This document shows, piece by piece, positions 52,296-64,000 of a stretch of DNA of 64,000 bases. The stretch covers positions 22,057,971-22,121,970 of the forward strand of contig NC_003070.9 in NCBI RefSeq assembly GCF_000001735.4. The letters are read 5' to 3'. Under the pieces are notes generated by a model. It was not told the origin of the DNA and did not search any database. It saw only the letters and a list, made by a program, of their open reading frames with translations. Positions within the stretch are counted from its first letter, which is position 1. Each line of letters starts with the position of its first letter. Made by a program: the position numbers and the translations under genes. This DNA comes from Arabidopsis thaliana. Taxonomy: Eukaryota; Streptophyta; Magnoliopsida; Brassicales; Brassicaceae.

Positions 52296-54864
52296 CTAAT
52301 TGCTGACAAAAGTGTTAGATCATAGAAGCAATCAAGCAACTAGATAATGTAAAACGCAAATCTTAGCATTATGTAATAGATATTCTTTTATGTGCGAAGA
52401 CTAATTTCTTTTCATCACTCCTATATGTTTTTGACATCATCAAGTCTAATTCTTTTCCATAAATTATCAAATACTTTTCTATAGTAACAAAAACAGTGTG
52501 TGAAATGTCCAATCGTTTTCCGACAAAGAGAATCGCCACCAGGACACTACATCAGCAATCACCAACTATGAAGGATCCTACAGAGCATGTCAACTTTTTC
52601 GTAAACAGTTTTATGTAAATATTATAGACGTTCCAATCATGTGAGAATATTATTGCACATAATTTCCTTAAAAATACTGTATTTTCAAAATTTGCGGAAA
52701 TGACATTTATTCCATATTACAGAGATACATATAATACTTATATACCCTGACCACGAGAAATCAAACAGTGTTTGTTTTGTAATTTACTTGTTCATTGATA
52801 CGTTTTGCAATAGCTAAATCAAAAAAGTTTTTTTATGTTAAAACTTTTAGGTTTGCAAATTATGAAAATAAAAATAAGGCCAAATTAATTTAATTGAGCT
52901 GGGAATGCACTAGATATATAGAAACTCTGGAGCTGGATAAGGAAAATATGTATTATATATGTAAATTTCTTTAAGTCAAAGTATGTCCACCAAAGGATGT
53001 TTAGAGACGTGCATTTCTGCACGAGTGATCTTACACACTTTATCAATATGTATATTATTCGTATTTTAATTAACATTTTTTTCTTAGAAGATGGACATTT
53101 TAAATTCGTTTAACCGACAAATCAAACAGAAACAAAGGTACATGTAATCTTCTGACGAGAGATACTCTGAGGAAACTTTTACATGTGTCGCTGATTAGTT
53201 AGCTTTAAAGTTTTGCATGATGTATAACGATAATAATAAATAATCTTATATGCAAACATGATAATAAATAAACTTACTGTCAGCTTTTACAAAATAAATG
53301 GAATTCATATTGGCTTCAATGTGCAATTGATTCGATTTCCCAAGATCATTTTTTAATCAAGAAAAAAAAGTTATCATTTCAAAAGAAAATAGTTTTTCTT
53401 GTTTGTTTTGTCAACTATGAATTAAATTTGGATAATAACGTAACGATGGTAATATACACTACTTGGATTATTACGTCGTGGCCATCTTAGATTGAAGAAG
53501 TAAGTTAAGAGACGGGAAAATTATAAACGTTTTTGGACGTGGAAAAGCAAAAGGATCAATTCATCCAATTTGCATGGATTGGAAAGAATGAAAATCGCCA
53601 TTTTAATTTACATATCTATTATTTAATAGGGTTATAGGGTCATATGACTTACTTCCTAATTAGGCCTTTACGTACAAATTGAAGAATGTTAGATCGTACT
53701 GGTCTATTATGTGAAACAGTTCACGTATAAATACGAACACGCACATGTATCAATATGTCAAGACATCTCTGATTAAAATACTTCAATGAACTTGGAAGAT
53801 AACTATGAGAGATTGAGAGTGGAAACTAGAAAAGGAAAAAAGAAAAAGAAAAAACTCAAAAGGAATGAGAGAGACTACAGAGAAGGATGAGACAGAAGCA
53901 GAAGTCACTGGCCTCTTTGGTCGCTCAAATTGCTTCGATTTCTTAAGAAAAATACAAAATTTGTTGTACAACATTTTCCTAACACTATAACATTATAAAT
54001 TAATAATGTTAGGACCATAAAATTTTATTAATTTATAGTGATATTAATTTAATTTATAAAAATATTTAAGCAAAATACAATACTATCTTTTCCGGAATAA
54101 AATAAAGGGTAATATTAGTAGATAACCAAATAAAACATACAAATTAAGAAACTAGCAGAGAGAAAGTTTTTTTTACAAAATAACCATGGACCCACGTTGT
54201 CGGAAGAAAGAAAATAACAAAGCTACCCTTCATTTGTTGAAAGATGAACAGTAAACGAAACACATCCGTGTAATTTTTCAAAATAGCATGTAACATTAAA
54301 ATTTCACATGTTATATTTAGTTTAAAAACATGCTATTTCAAAAAACGTTATGAATTTTTAAGAAAAAACATTATTATGAAATTCTTTTACATGAACAGAA
54401 TCTTAAAAAAAAAAAATTATATGTGATTTTAATAAAAACCATGTATTACTAAAAAATAAGAATATATTTTTAAAGAAATCACGTGTGATCTTAATAAAAA
54501 ACGTGTATTACTACAAAATATCATGATAAAATGAGATATTAAACTGAATAGAATGTTTTTTCCAAAAAATACTATGTGCTTTTTACAAATACTATGTAAT
54601 AAGAGAAAATAACAAGATAAAAAGAGGATATTATGTTATCGCATGTATTTCGGAAAAATAACATGTTACAAAGGACATTTACGTAATTACACGTGTTCTC
54701 CAACATGTTTCCGACAAGATACTGTGACTCAAGGTTAATTTGTACATTCTTTTCAAATCTATAGTCATTTATTATAAATACTCTAAAATAAATGTCAACA
54801 AACTATTCGAATATCTAGATGCAAATGAAGCATACTCAAAAATTCAGAGTTTTTAAAGGAAATT

Positions 54865-55077
54865 GTGATTTCTGTCTATAATGTTGGTAAAGAACTTGAA
54901 AACGATAATGTGAAACTTTTTGAAATAGTGACACGTAAGGAAGCAATTACCGCGTCTAGAACTCTTTACAACTTTTGGATGCATATCGAAAAGACAACAC
55001 CAAGAGTTTTTGATGCAATAAAGAAAATTAGAGATGAACTTCAAAAAGATTCAAATTTTAAGAAAAGACAAATATAA
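54865..55077 (+). pseudogene. Short coding relic, possibly cystatin-like
   Basis: About 70 residues beginning ISVYNVGKELENDNVKLFEI and ending in a basic tail. The VYN..K..LENDNVKL..IV pattern recalls cystatin-like plant families, but there is no proper ATG upstream and neighbouring frames are closed. Identity is a guess. Confidence 0.25.
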
Positions 55078-56022
55078 CTAAAGTCATATTATACTAGATT
55101 ATCTTTAAAAGTATGCTTAATATTAGTAATTATTAATTTATGATATTATTGGGACCATATTTTGACATAGAGATTTCAAAAAAATTATTATCATATTATC
55201 TTATCGATTTTGGTTAATTTTCACATTGGCCCGACTTGAGACCGATATATTTTATTAATTTATTGTGTTTATTAATTTATCGAGTATTAATTTATAGAGT
55301 TTCTACTGTAATTCATAATCACCTTAGCTGGTATATTCTTTAAGCAACATTAATCATTTTAATCACGTGATGACCAGAAATGAAGAAATAATCTTCCCTA
55401 CTTCCTCCGGTTTATTGCAAGTATACTTATACAAATTTAATTTAATTTAATTGCATTTTTAATATAATTTTTCCTGTATTTTTAATTAAAAACTATATAA
55501 ATTTAATTCTATGGTTAAGAAGCTAAAGAGGGAAAGAGAATTGAAGCTTGAATCTTTCTAAGCAAATCTTCGATTTTAATCTCAACAAAGTAGTACGAGA
55601 GTTTCATGTGTTCAAACAAAAGCTAGGAAGCAAAGTTCATAAAACTCAACAATTGTGCCTACATGAAGAGAGGGGAAAAATTGATGGTAAAGAGATATAT
55701 GCTGCTTGTTGGAGTAATAGATAAATGTTAAACTTCCATATCTTCTTATGTAAATCTCTAGTGTATATTCTCTAGATCCTCCTTTGTATTCTAGAGAAAG
55801 AAAAAATTCCAGCTAGAAATGTCAAATAACATCAATCTGAAACGGCAAGCTGTGCAAAGTGCCCTACGCTGAAAACAGGCACACACCACAAAGAAGTACA
55901 TTACCAAAGTAACTAAACGGGATACAGTTTGAGAAAACAGAGTTATATTTGACACAAAATGTTATACATAAGAGTAGAGTCAGTGCCAAGCCAATGAACA
56001 CTTTCAGCATAATTTTCATTGA

Positions 56023-58678
56023 TCACACAGAGGGAAAATACTTGTTGAGATTGAAAGGCAAAGAGTAAAACTCTTCACTTCTAGTATCTGATTTGAACGA
56101 CATGAATCGATCCCACCAAAACATCCCTCGGTCTTTCCTCGTCGCACTGTCTTTAGATGACATTGTTACATCAAGAAAGAATGCCAAAATCCCAGCCACA
56201 AAGGCTTTAGAAGAGAATGGAACATTGATCATATCATTGAACTGCACAGAACACAACAAATCAGCTTTGTGTTTTGGTTATAAACTTATCATAAGTGGGA
56301 AGATATCGAAAAGATTGAGATTCTTGTTTTGTTATTTACCCATCTTGCGTGTGTGTGAACTGGTCCATACTTGTTAACAGCTGTATACTGGTTGAAGTAC
56401 TGTGGTATCGATAAGCCCATGAAGACCGAGAATCCGAGGATGAATTTTGTTCTGAAGCTGTTTAGATTACAGAACTGAAGTAAGCTTAGACCACCAGCAC
56501 CTGCATGCAATTTCATTTCTTTGCTCAGTTTGCAGTTTAAAAAACCTAGCGGTTTCAACAAAAGAAGAGGTGTTTCAAGAAACCTACCAACGTATGCAAA
56601 AAACAAGCAATGTAATGCTGCGACTACTGGAGCTGGAATCGAAGCAAAGATAGCTCCAAATTTACCAAGAATGGAAAAGAAAATCATAAAACCGGCTGAT
56701 ATTTGAACTACCCTTCTACTACCAACGCGTGTTAGCGCTAACAAACCGGCATTTTCTCTGCAAGATCATCATTATAACCATTGGATTTTGCAATAAAGAT
56801 CGTTGGTTTCGGTTCAAATACTTCATTTGTTCATAGGTAAACTAGTCTTACACTGACACAGATGCTCCATTTCCTGCTCCAAATAGTCCACAGAGAAGAA
56901 CTCCTACACCCTATACATAAATGCATTTGCTTAAATATATAATCTAGTAAGGAAAATTAGGATGAATTTTTTTTGTTAATGTTACCTGCCAACCAACCCC
57001 ACGGCTGAGAACGGAAGGCGGGGGCGGAGTTGCGCTTGCGAACCTCGACACAACAATGTAAGTCCCTGTGGACTGTTTACATGAATCAGAAGTATAAGAA
57101 CATGAATATGCACAATGATCTAAGTATTTAGTGTTGTTACAGCAAAAAGAAAATTTTCAATTCTGACCTCAATTAGGGAAACAAATGAAACAGCCATCAT
57201 AGCGAAAGCTTCACCGGCATGAAATGTTGGAGGTCCCCATTGAAAAGGGTAAGGAACTCTTATCCTGGAATCCTCAAGAATCAGTCTCAAAATGTACTAA
57301 ATTATGTAGCCAAATAATGTCACTAGAGAATGCACAAAGATAAGAGACAAAGTTTCTCTAACCATGGAGAGCCGCTAATAAGGCCAGAACGATCTGTTCT
57401 ACAACTTGTCTGAGTGTTGACTCCTGTGTTCTTATAGGCTCCACCAACGGTAAGTAGATGCGCGTAAATCCAGACAATAACCACAGAGAAAATCACAGCA
57501 AATCGATGGAAGACTTGTCTTTCTCCTCGAATGAGATGAGGAATGTACTGCAAAAAGAAACCAAAATGATGAATCTCTAGTTAACATCTCTTTCGAAATC
57601 ACGAGAAGAGCTTTTCGCAGAGCGTTAACCTGTGAGAATAAGAGTAGAAGGATGATCTCAGGCAGTCCAATCTCGATGCATTTGGCTAGCTGCCAGAAAC
57701 AGAACAACTCTGTATTCAAGAAAATGTTATAAAACTGAAAGAGAGATCAAGTAAAGCAATAACACACCAGAGGGAAACCGTGCTCATAAAGTCCAAAACC
57801 AGCTAGTGCTACTAGAGGAACTGCAGAGAGAGGACTCAGGAGCCTAAAGAAAGTAAGAACAATCATCAGAAAATAGCAGAAGAGAATCTGTTAGTTGTGT
57901 TTTGTATATGATTGAGTGTTCTTAGCTAACCTAACTACATTGCGCCAAAGCCCGCTGAAGCCAACAACGATCTGAAGAATCGAGGCAACGATAAGAGCAC
58001 CCTGGATTCCTCGCATGATCCTCTTAAATTTCTGCATATTTTCACTCTATGAATGAGAAAATATGATACAGAAACAGATAGATGCTCTGTTTTTCTTTAA
58101 CTAACCTCCTGAGGATCCAAAATGTCGCTGTACCGACCAGCCAAGATGATGGAAAGCGTGGTTGGTACATAGGTGTAAGAGCCTCCAATGACCGCTGGAA
58201 GTCTAGTCCCAAAGAAACTTTGCAATAAAGTATTAAGTCCAGAAACAAAAAGTAATGTCTGAACCATCTTTGCCTTCTCTTCCTACAACAAATGAATACA
58301 AATCCGATAAAAAAACAGAGTTTCTATATATGTTCATGGAAATGACTTGTCTAAGAAGATAACTTACATTTCCACCACCCATCTGTGGAACTAAATATGT
58401 TGGGATGAGAACAGTTGTTCCAAGCATCACTAAGTAATGCTGAAACCCCAAAAGTATTGCCTCCGCTGATCAGAAAAAAAAGAAGTGATCTTTAGTTGTT
58501 AAATCAAAGATTACACATTGCACAAATGAAAGTATGAGAGAAGATGGTTACGCCAAGGAGGAGGACTTGTGATGCAATAAGAGATAGAAGAAAGTTGATC
58601 TTTCACCGGATGTGGCTCAAGCCCATCATGTTTTAGCGGCGGCGCTACCCCTCCTCCTCCTCCACCACCACCGGCCAT
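56023..58678 (-). CDS. NAT7: Nucleobase-ascorbate transporter
   Basis: Thirteen exons: 58552-58678, 58368-58465, 58106-58282, 57931-58031, 57768-57843, 57630-57689, 57363-57547, 57168-57264, 56986-57072, 56852-56910, 56588-56757, 56340-56500, 56023-56241; 538 residues, the length I recall for NAT7 (At1g60030). The N terminus has a poly-Gly run and a cytosolic PVKDQL segment, followed by about 12 membrane segments. The NAT core is present: QHYLVMLGTTVLIP early and GNGASVSVENAGLLALT across the exon 10/11 border, the substrate-binding signature. Family members move purines, uracil or xanthine with protons; despite the name, ascorbate transport is not shown for most plant members. No defects seen. 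Confidence 0.95.
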
Positions 58679-61104
58679 TTCCTTTAACTTCTGATGAAAC
58701 CCAAAAGCAATTCAAGAGAAGAAAAAACAGAGATAGGTTGAGTCTTTATGCTGGAATCTTGAAGAACGAGTTAAGTTTGTAGGAGCTTGGAAGATAAAAT
58801 CCAAACCTAGACACCGAAAGTGAAAAAGGGTTTAAGAAATGAGAGTGAGAAAGTGAAAGAAGACGAAGATGAAGCTAGAAAAAGAGAAAGACATTTGTCG
58901 GGGAATTTAAGTAAGAAACCGTCAATATAAAGCAAGAACGTCAAAAAGTTGATTTTGCGCGTTTTCGTTTAAAGACCTTTGAGAAGAAAGAACCACTTGG
59001 AGGACACGAAACCTATAAGAAAAATAAAAGCTTCAATGTGAAGAGGAAGAGGAAAAGAGCTATTTTTATAAATTACTTTTAAATTCTAGTGAATATAATA
59101 TAGAACAGCATAAATTGTGAAACAAAGAAATAGGTAAATAAATTTACAAATACAAACAAAAGTATTAAATTTTAGTTTTAATATAGAGTTTGTATATTTA
59201 TAGCAACATCACCTAACTTAAGGACCACATTTAAAGTATATTATAAATCGTATTTGATATCAATAAAACAAGAGATTTTGGAAACACGCATAAATAGTAT
59301 GTATACTGATTCAGACAGAATGAAACACAAAAATGAATATCTTCTTTGCTCAACTCTCTTCCATTAATCACAAATATCAAGATAGAAATTCACATTTAAT
59401 CGCTAAAATCACGTTAAATACAGAAGCTTGACAAAGTTTTTAGGAGAAATAATGCAAGAACACTTTGAAAGACAAAAGTTAAGAAAGTCTGGACGTTACA
59501 AATAAAATGTAATAGAGGGAACTAGAGATCGATAACTCGACGGTAAAGAAACTTGAAAATATTTCAAGAGTTGACAGAATCGAGTGATAGTTGTTGGTAC
59601 GGATAAAATATTCAAAAAATATTATGTGTTTAGAAATTGTATGACCGTCAATTTAGAACCTAGTTAATCAAAAAATTGTAATTGAGGAAAAATGAAATAA
59701 ATTCAACAGTCGCTTCTTTCACCTTTATATACTTTAGCATAACGTAAAGTCGAAGCAATCCGTAGACATGCATACTTCTCTTCTACCTTTAATGACTCCA
59801 TCCCCACACTTTACTCTATTAATACTATATACTTTTCTAAATTGGAACCATATTGAATGGGGTTATAATCAGTTTTGGGATGTTTTTATTTAGCGTAAAA
59901 CTCTACCTTACTACACCACAAGTTACAACCACTTTGACTTTTGAAACTTTACAAGTAACAGTATTATTAAGGGAGGACTTTTCACTTGAAAAATTTGACA
60001 AATCATTGCTCTGTGAACATCAGTACTTAAAACTTTTTAGTTTTTGTGTTTTGGCTGAAAAATAGACCAACGGAGTTCCAGAAGAGACGGCAAGTTCTTC
60101 AACTAGCTGACGTTAGTCGTCGGTTCGACAGTACTAGCAGTCGCTAATTGATAGTATACTGTATATAGTTTCACAACTAACTGTTATTTTTTGGGGACTT
60201 ACTGTTAGTTTTGTCTTTAGATAATTTAGAAAAAAAAAAAAAAACTGTTAGCTTTGTCATTGGCAGCTGCTAGTCACTCACCATTAGCTAATATTTTTGC
60301 AAGAACGTCTGCCAACTTTTCATTGGTAACTACTAGTCGTCACGTTCTAACAGTTACTTTAGGGAGAACATGTGCCAATTTTTATCTCAAATTTTTTAAA
60401 ACTTGTGGTAGTGGCCAAATCAGTGGCAATCAAATAAATAGCATATAGAGTAATAATTATATTGCATCGCAAGCCTTGTAGAATTGAAGTTTTGGGGATT
60501 TGATTCATGGATATGCTTATGAATTTGATCGTGAACAAAGCTTATATGTAGTTTCATGGGTACTTTATTTTGTGTTTACGTCACAAGTTGATCAGTTGAG
60601 TTACTCCACTGAAGTTCGTTCTAATTATGAGAATGCTGATTAGGAATGTTGACTTGGTAAACACGAGGTCGAGGGACAGAAAGACTTGCTGAAGCAAACA
60701 CTAGATTGACATAAAGAACGTGTCATCCGTCATTAAAAACAAGGCATCTCCAAGACTTGACAGTGAATTAACATCTGAACAAGTATGTATAACTTTCATT
60801 CCCTGCTCTAGAAGCTTTAACGAGTTGTGCAATTTAGGTTATGAACTCTTTGTTTCTTGCATGGTTTACAACGTTTTGTTTATCTGATAAGTTGGTGTTG
60901 CAGTCAAAATAGGGTTACAGAGAAAGAATAACAGAAAGAAAGGAAAAGTTTGATTAATCAATAATAAACAAGAAAAAAAACTACCAACTTTACAAACATG
61001 GATTTGTGTTGGAGCAAACATACAAGTTAAGAGATACTAAAAAATGATCAATCACCGAGAAAAGGTGAAAGAAACATGATTTCACTAACGTAGTCATCAA
61101 GTTA
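58679..61104. other. Intergenic DNA, NAT7 promoter and AGL49 3' flank
   Basis: No supportable gene. One tiny A-tailed insert at 60201-60258. Around 60080-60430 there are recurring AGTCGTC/CTAGTC motifs that suggest an old repeat. At 60660-60910 a coding-like stretch (QKDLLKQTLD) with stops and an intron-like AG junction may be a gene remnant; too little remains to name. Confidence 0.5.
60201..60258 (+). repeat. Tiny A-tailed insertion with 15-bp direct repeats
   Basis: ACTGTTAGTTTTGTC (60201-60215) and ACTGTTAGCTTTGTC (60244-60258) flank TTTAGATAATTTAG plus an A-run. Confidence 0.65.
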
Positions 61105-61959
61105 TCAAATTGAAATCATATCGGAGCTCATCGTTTGGCAAGTATTGGTGGTCATGAGAGGATCGCTAAATGTATGAAGTGGTGGTAGTCTTGAGGCAAA
61201 CTCCAGATCCCAAACATGATCATCACAAAAATTCCCTAGATTGTAAGTTTGGTAAAGTTCTGCCGCCGCCTCCTGAAGATAATTACCGCCGAAAGTGCCA
61301 AGATGATCCATTCCCGTGTAAGCTGCATCTTTTGATTCGTAATTGGAAACATTCTCGTTCAAATTCCTTGACCCGCGGACCACGTAAGCCAACTCGTCAA
61401 ATACATCACACGAACCCAGCTTCTTATCTGAAACCCTAATTAGATGATCTTCTGACAATATATCCGTCAAATTAGGCTCTATCTTCAACTTGTGATCGGA
61501 GATGGCCGAGTTCTCTGAAACCCTTGCACCATCTTTTTCGGAAGAACCCGTGAGCGTCTTCTTAAGAATTTCTATCTTTTGTTCCCTGACTCCAAGTAAT
61601 TGAGAGTCAAGGTGAAGGAGATGCTTCCTTAACTCCTCACGAGACAAACCCTTGAGATGATGAGGGAAGTCATTGAGATCACATGCATGATTCTTCCTCC
61701 TCTCATCACTCAAGGCATTGAACTTGGCCACGATCTCATGTAGGGCTTGTGGGTTATGATCTTGAGACTGAGGCCAAACATGGAGATCGTTGTCGGGACC
61801 GTAACAGATGAAACCGACAGAGTTGCCGCAGAGAACAGAGAGCTCTGAGGCTTTCTTCTTAAAGCCTGGAAATCTCTGTTTGAAAAAGCTCTGTTTCTTC
61901 CTATGCAAATCACCATCATCATCATCGGACTTGTTAGGTTTCTTCTGACGAGGAGCCAT
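61105..61959 (-). CDS. AGL49: M-type MADS-box protein (M-beta)
   Basis: Intronless, 284 residues, as usual for type I MADS genes. The N terminus carries a divergent MADS domain: after an Asp-rich run (SDDDDGD) come RKKQSFFKQRFPGFKKKASE, LSVLCGNSVGFICYGP and a following tryptophan-proline. The expected N-terminal GR(K/V)KI DNA-contact segment is poorly conserved. A mid-region helix (LSREELRKHLLHLDSQL) may mediate dimerisation. Type I MADS proteins act mostly in the female gametophyte and endosperm. Probably At1g60040, AGL49. Confidence 0.88.
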   Translation of the reverse strand: MAPRQKKPNKSDDDDGDLHRKKQSFFKQRFPGFKKKASELSVLCGNSVGFICYGPDNDLHVWPQSQDHNPQALHEIVAKFNALSDERRKNHACDLNDFPHHLKGLSREELRKHLLHLDSQLLGVREQKIEILKKTLTGSSEKDGARVSENSAISDHKLKIEPNLTDILSEDHLIRVSDKKLGSCDVFDELAYVVRGSRNLNENVSNYESKDAAYTGMDHLGTFGGNYLQEAAAELYQTYNLGNFCDDHVWDLEFASRLPPLHTFSDPLMTTNTCQTMSSDMISI

Positions 61960-63579
61960 CTTTTGAAAGAGAGAGAGAAGATGAAACTTTGATTAAATCG
62001 TGAGAGAGAGATAAAAAGCAGAGAACTTTCGATCGTAATGGGAAGTGCAACGAGAAGGCTATGATGATTCTTTAATATATAGAGACTTAGAAGATTAGGT
62101 TTCCTCAATCCCACAACGGTCATAATTTGGTGAAAATGCGTAAAAAATCATATCTAATATGCGCGTCCGAAATCTTGTGAGGTCTTTTCATTAGATCTCG
62201 TAGTGATATTTTCCTTTTTTTGCTTCATCCTATTTTATTTAGTTTTTATGAAACGCGTAACTGTATTTTTCCTCAATTAATTGCCAACAAATATTTTATA
62301 AATCGACGCAGTCTTCTTAAGTGGTTTTGTCAATTTTATTATTTGGCTTAAGTCAATTATTTTTATTTACCTACATATTTGCTTTAAAAAGTAATAACAT
62401 TTACACATGGTCTCAATAATTGGATTTGCCCAAAAAAAAAAGGTCTCAATAATTGGACAACACAAAGCAGAACATAAACACAACTGGTCATATACGTTAA
62501 ACCTTAATTAACTCACAACTCATGTAATTGGTAAAAACCTGAGAGACGATTGATTTTCCCAATTTTTCAATAAGAACACTGCTTTCAGAGATAAGATCCC
62601 ACAAACCGTCCAACATACTCTTCAAACCCTAGGAATTCTAGAATCGAAATTAAGTTGGATTGATAGAGAAATAGGGTAATTCGAGTCCAACGCCTTCGAA
62701 ATCAAGAATTCCTCTTACCTAATTTCTCCTTCAATACAACTTATAATTTGGCAACTAATTGAGTGCATAATTACCCTCCAAATGCTTAGAGATAATTTTG
62801 TTAGTTATTCTAAGTTAATGACTAAACAAATGTGTCTTTTTAAGAAAAGTTCGTAGAAAAGCTTTTTGGTTAGTCTGTTTCGGGTTTGAATTCATGTCTT
62901 CAACCAAACTCTCCACAACTGGTTTGTGTCTGATTCAGCATTCACCTCGGTTTTGGATTTTATTCATTTTTTTTGCAGATGCGGTGGGTGCTGCAAAAAG
63001 ATGTAGCTAATTGGATGTTAAACAATTTTGACTGTTTTAGTAGCTATATATCAAAAACATTAACCACAATTTGTTTTCATGGTCATTTATGGTTTTTTTT
63101 CTATTTGAACTGTTTTTATTGTAGTTTGATTATATCGAATGAGTTTTGGTTGGGTTCAGTGTTTGTGAAAATTCTCTTGGAACTGATATAAATTACTAAA
63201 TTAGATCAACCGGATCATTCCCGTTTATAGTGAGACGAATGCCAAAGATGGACCTTCAAGTAGTTTCATATAAGTAACAACTATTTACTATTTAGTCCTC
63301 ATTTGAGGTTGCATATATGATTGCATCGTGAGTTTTATTTGGATAAAAAGTAAAACTTATATTTTTTTCGTTTTATTTTAACTCATAATTTACTTTTAAT
63401 TTTGATAGACTTTGATACATTCCTCTCATACAAAAAAACGTTACAAGACTTTATATATATATTTGTTTTGCTTCACACACATATGTTTTTTTTTATATAT
63501 AATTTCTTCGATTTACTTACCCTTAATTTATGTTTAACATAACACAACTAAACACATTAGGCGAACAACCATTTCTGAA
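61960..63579. other. Intergenic DNA, AGL49 promoter and UMAMIT 3' flank
   Basis: A short GA run lies just upstream of AGL49. One tiny A-tailed insert at 62409-62457. No gene seen; the 72-codon frame near 63000 has no family features. Confidence 0.55.
62409..62457 (+). repeat. Tiny A-tailed insertion with 16-bp direct repeats
   Basis: GGTCTCAATAATTGGA at 62409-62424 and 62442-62457 flanks TTTGCCC plus an A-run. Confidence 0.75.
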
Positions 63580-63748
63580 TTAAACTTGATCAAAATCACC
63601 ATTCGCGAGCAAAAGTGGAGTTGTCTGTTCATCTGAATCCAATTGATGATTATCGTTTTTCTCCACCGTTTCATTTGGATCATCTTTTTGAACTTGACTC
63701 CACATTATCAATAGATATCCAGTTCCTGCTATAGCAGCTCCTAACACA
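63580..63748 (-). CDS. UMAMIT35: UMAMIT (EamA-type) transporter, last exon only
   Basis: The terminal exon starts after an AACAG acceptor and runs to TAA at 63580-63582. It encodes the end of the tenth membrane segment (SVLGAAIAGTGYLLIMWSQV) and a hydrophilic tail ending NGDFDQV. Placement of GxxxIxxGxYxxxW-like residues at the C terminus matches the MtN21/UMAMIT family of amino-acid facilitators. The rest of the gene lies beyond the right edge. UMAMIT35 (At1g60050) is assigned from memory of gene order. Confidence 0.75.
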
Positions 63749-64000
63749 CTGTTCACAAGAAGTTCACATTTAACAACCTGAACATATCATATTCAAATCG
63801 AAAATTGATATGTAAACTAAAAAAAAAAAAATTGGTTTGAACTTTTTTACTTATTTTAAAATATGAAAAAATCAAAAAGGAAACTAAGGGACAACTTAAA
63901 TTTTTTATATAACACATTAAGATATGTATATAATAAAATTTGAACAGGAATAAAAGTCATATCAAACATATATGCATATTTGATTTGGTATTAAGCATTT

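Larger units (their letters stand above)
50736..56022. other. Long intergenic stretch
   Basis: About 5.3 kb, very AT-rich. Contains two (TA)n microsatellites (51131-51168, 51454-51499), two tiny A-tailed inserts (52181-52222, 52235-52295), a possible small gene relic at 54865-55077, and the 3' flank of NAT7. No supportable intact gene. Confidence 0.55.

Noticed and set aside
61710..62123. 137-codon frame overlapping AGL49
   Set aside because: It is a different frame of the same strand over the AGL49 MADS region and its promoter; the codon pattern and homology favour AGL49.

Overview
This window is plant nuclear DNA. It is AT-rich, its genes carry short introns with GT/AG borders, and the proteins are plant-specific (type-A response regulator, M-type MADS, UMAMIT, nucleobase-ascorbate transporter, chloroplast RNP). 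From remembered gene order and protein lengths I place it on Arabidopsis thaliana chromosome 1, about At1g59920 to At1g60050; no database was searched. Exon borders given below were read from splice signals and checked by frame and total length.

Layout. 1-4.2 kb: a tandem, largely homogenised pair of small genes resembling the post-MADS part of M-gamma AGL proteins but lacking a MADS domain. 4.2-7.9 kb: degenerate and intergenic DNA. 7.9-8.9 kb: ARR3. 10-15.1 kb: two tandem aldo-keto reductase genes; intron 1 of the first holds a 5'-truncated LINE. 15.6-16.7 kb: an intronless matrix metalloproteinase. 17-23 kb: a MITE, a cysteine-rich relic, a long foldback and an old ~2 kb tandem duplication. 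23.1-25.5 kb: ARL2. 26-32 kb: inverted F-box/LRR relics split by a TRIM-like element, then AT-rich DNA with MITEs. 32.4-34.9 kb: DEAD-box helicase RH22. 35.2 kb: a damaged U3 snoRNA copy. 35.7-36.6 kb: a chloroplast RNP. 37.7-38.5 kb: a PADRE-domain protein. 42.7-47.4 kb: a complete but mutated Ty1/copia element. 47.4-48.7 kb: a hAT-like element holding an array of E2F-type sites. 49.5-50.7 kb: a 39-bp repeat array duplicated around a membrane-protein gene fragment. 56.0-58.7 kb: NAT7. 61.1-62.0 kb: AGL49. 63.6 kb to the right edge: the last exon of a UMAMIT transporter, probably UMAMIT35.

The host genes are independently transcribed plant genes with no operon logic; only the MADS-like pair and the reductase pair are functionally related neighbours. 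The more unusual content is in the repeats: (1) about 24 tandem 28-bp units, 15 with an intact GGCGGGAAA core, inside a hAT-like element; (2) a dozen tiny A-tailed inserts of about 12-33 bp between direct repeats of 9-17 bp, which look like extremely truncated LINE-type insertions; (3) a U3 snoRNA copy lacking part of box A and its TATA box; (4) a copia element whose 111-bp LTRs end TA..TA. I found no evidence of an undescribed multi-gene system.
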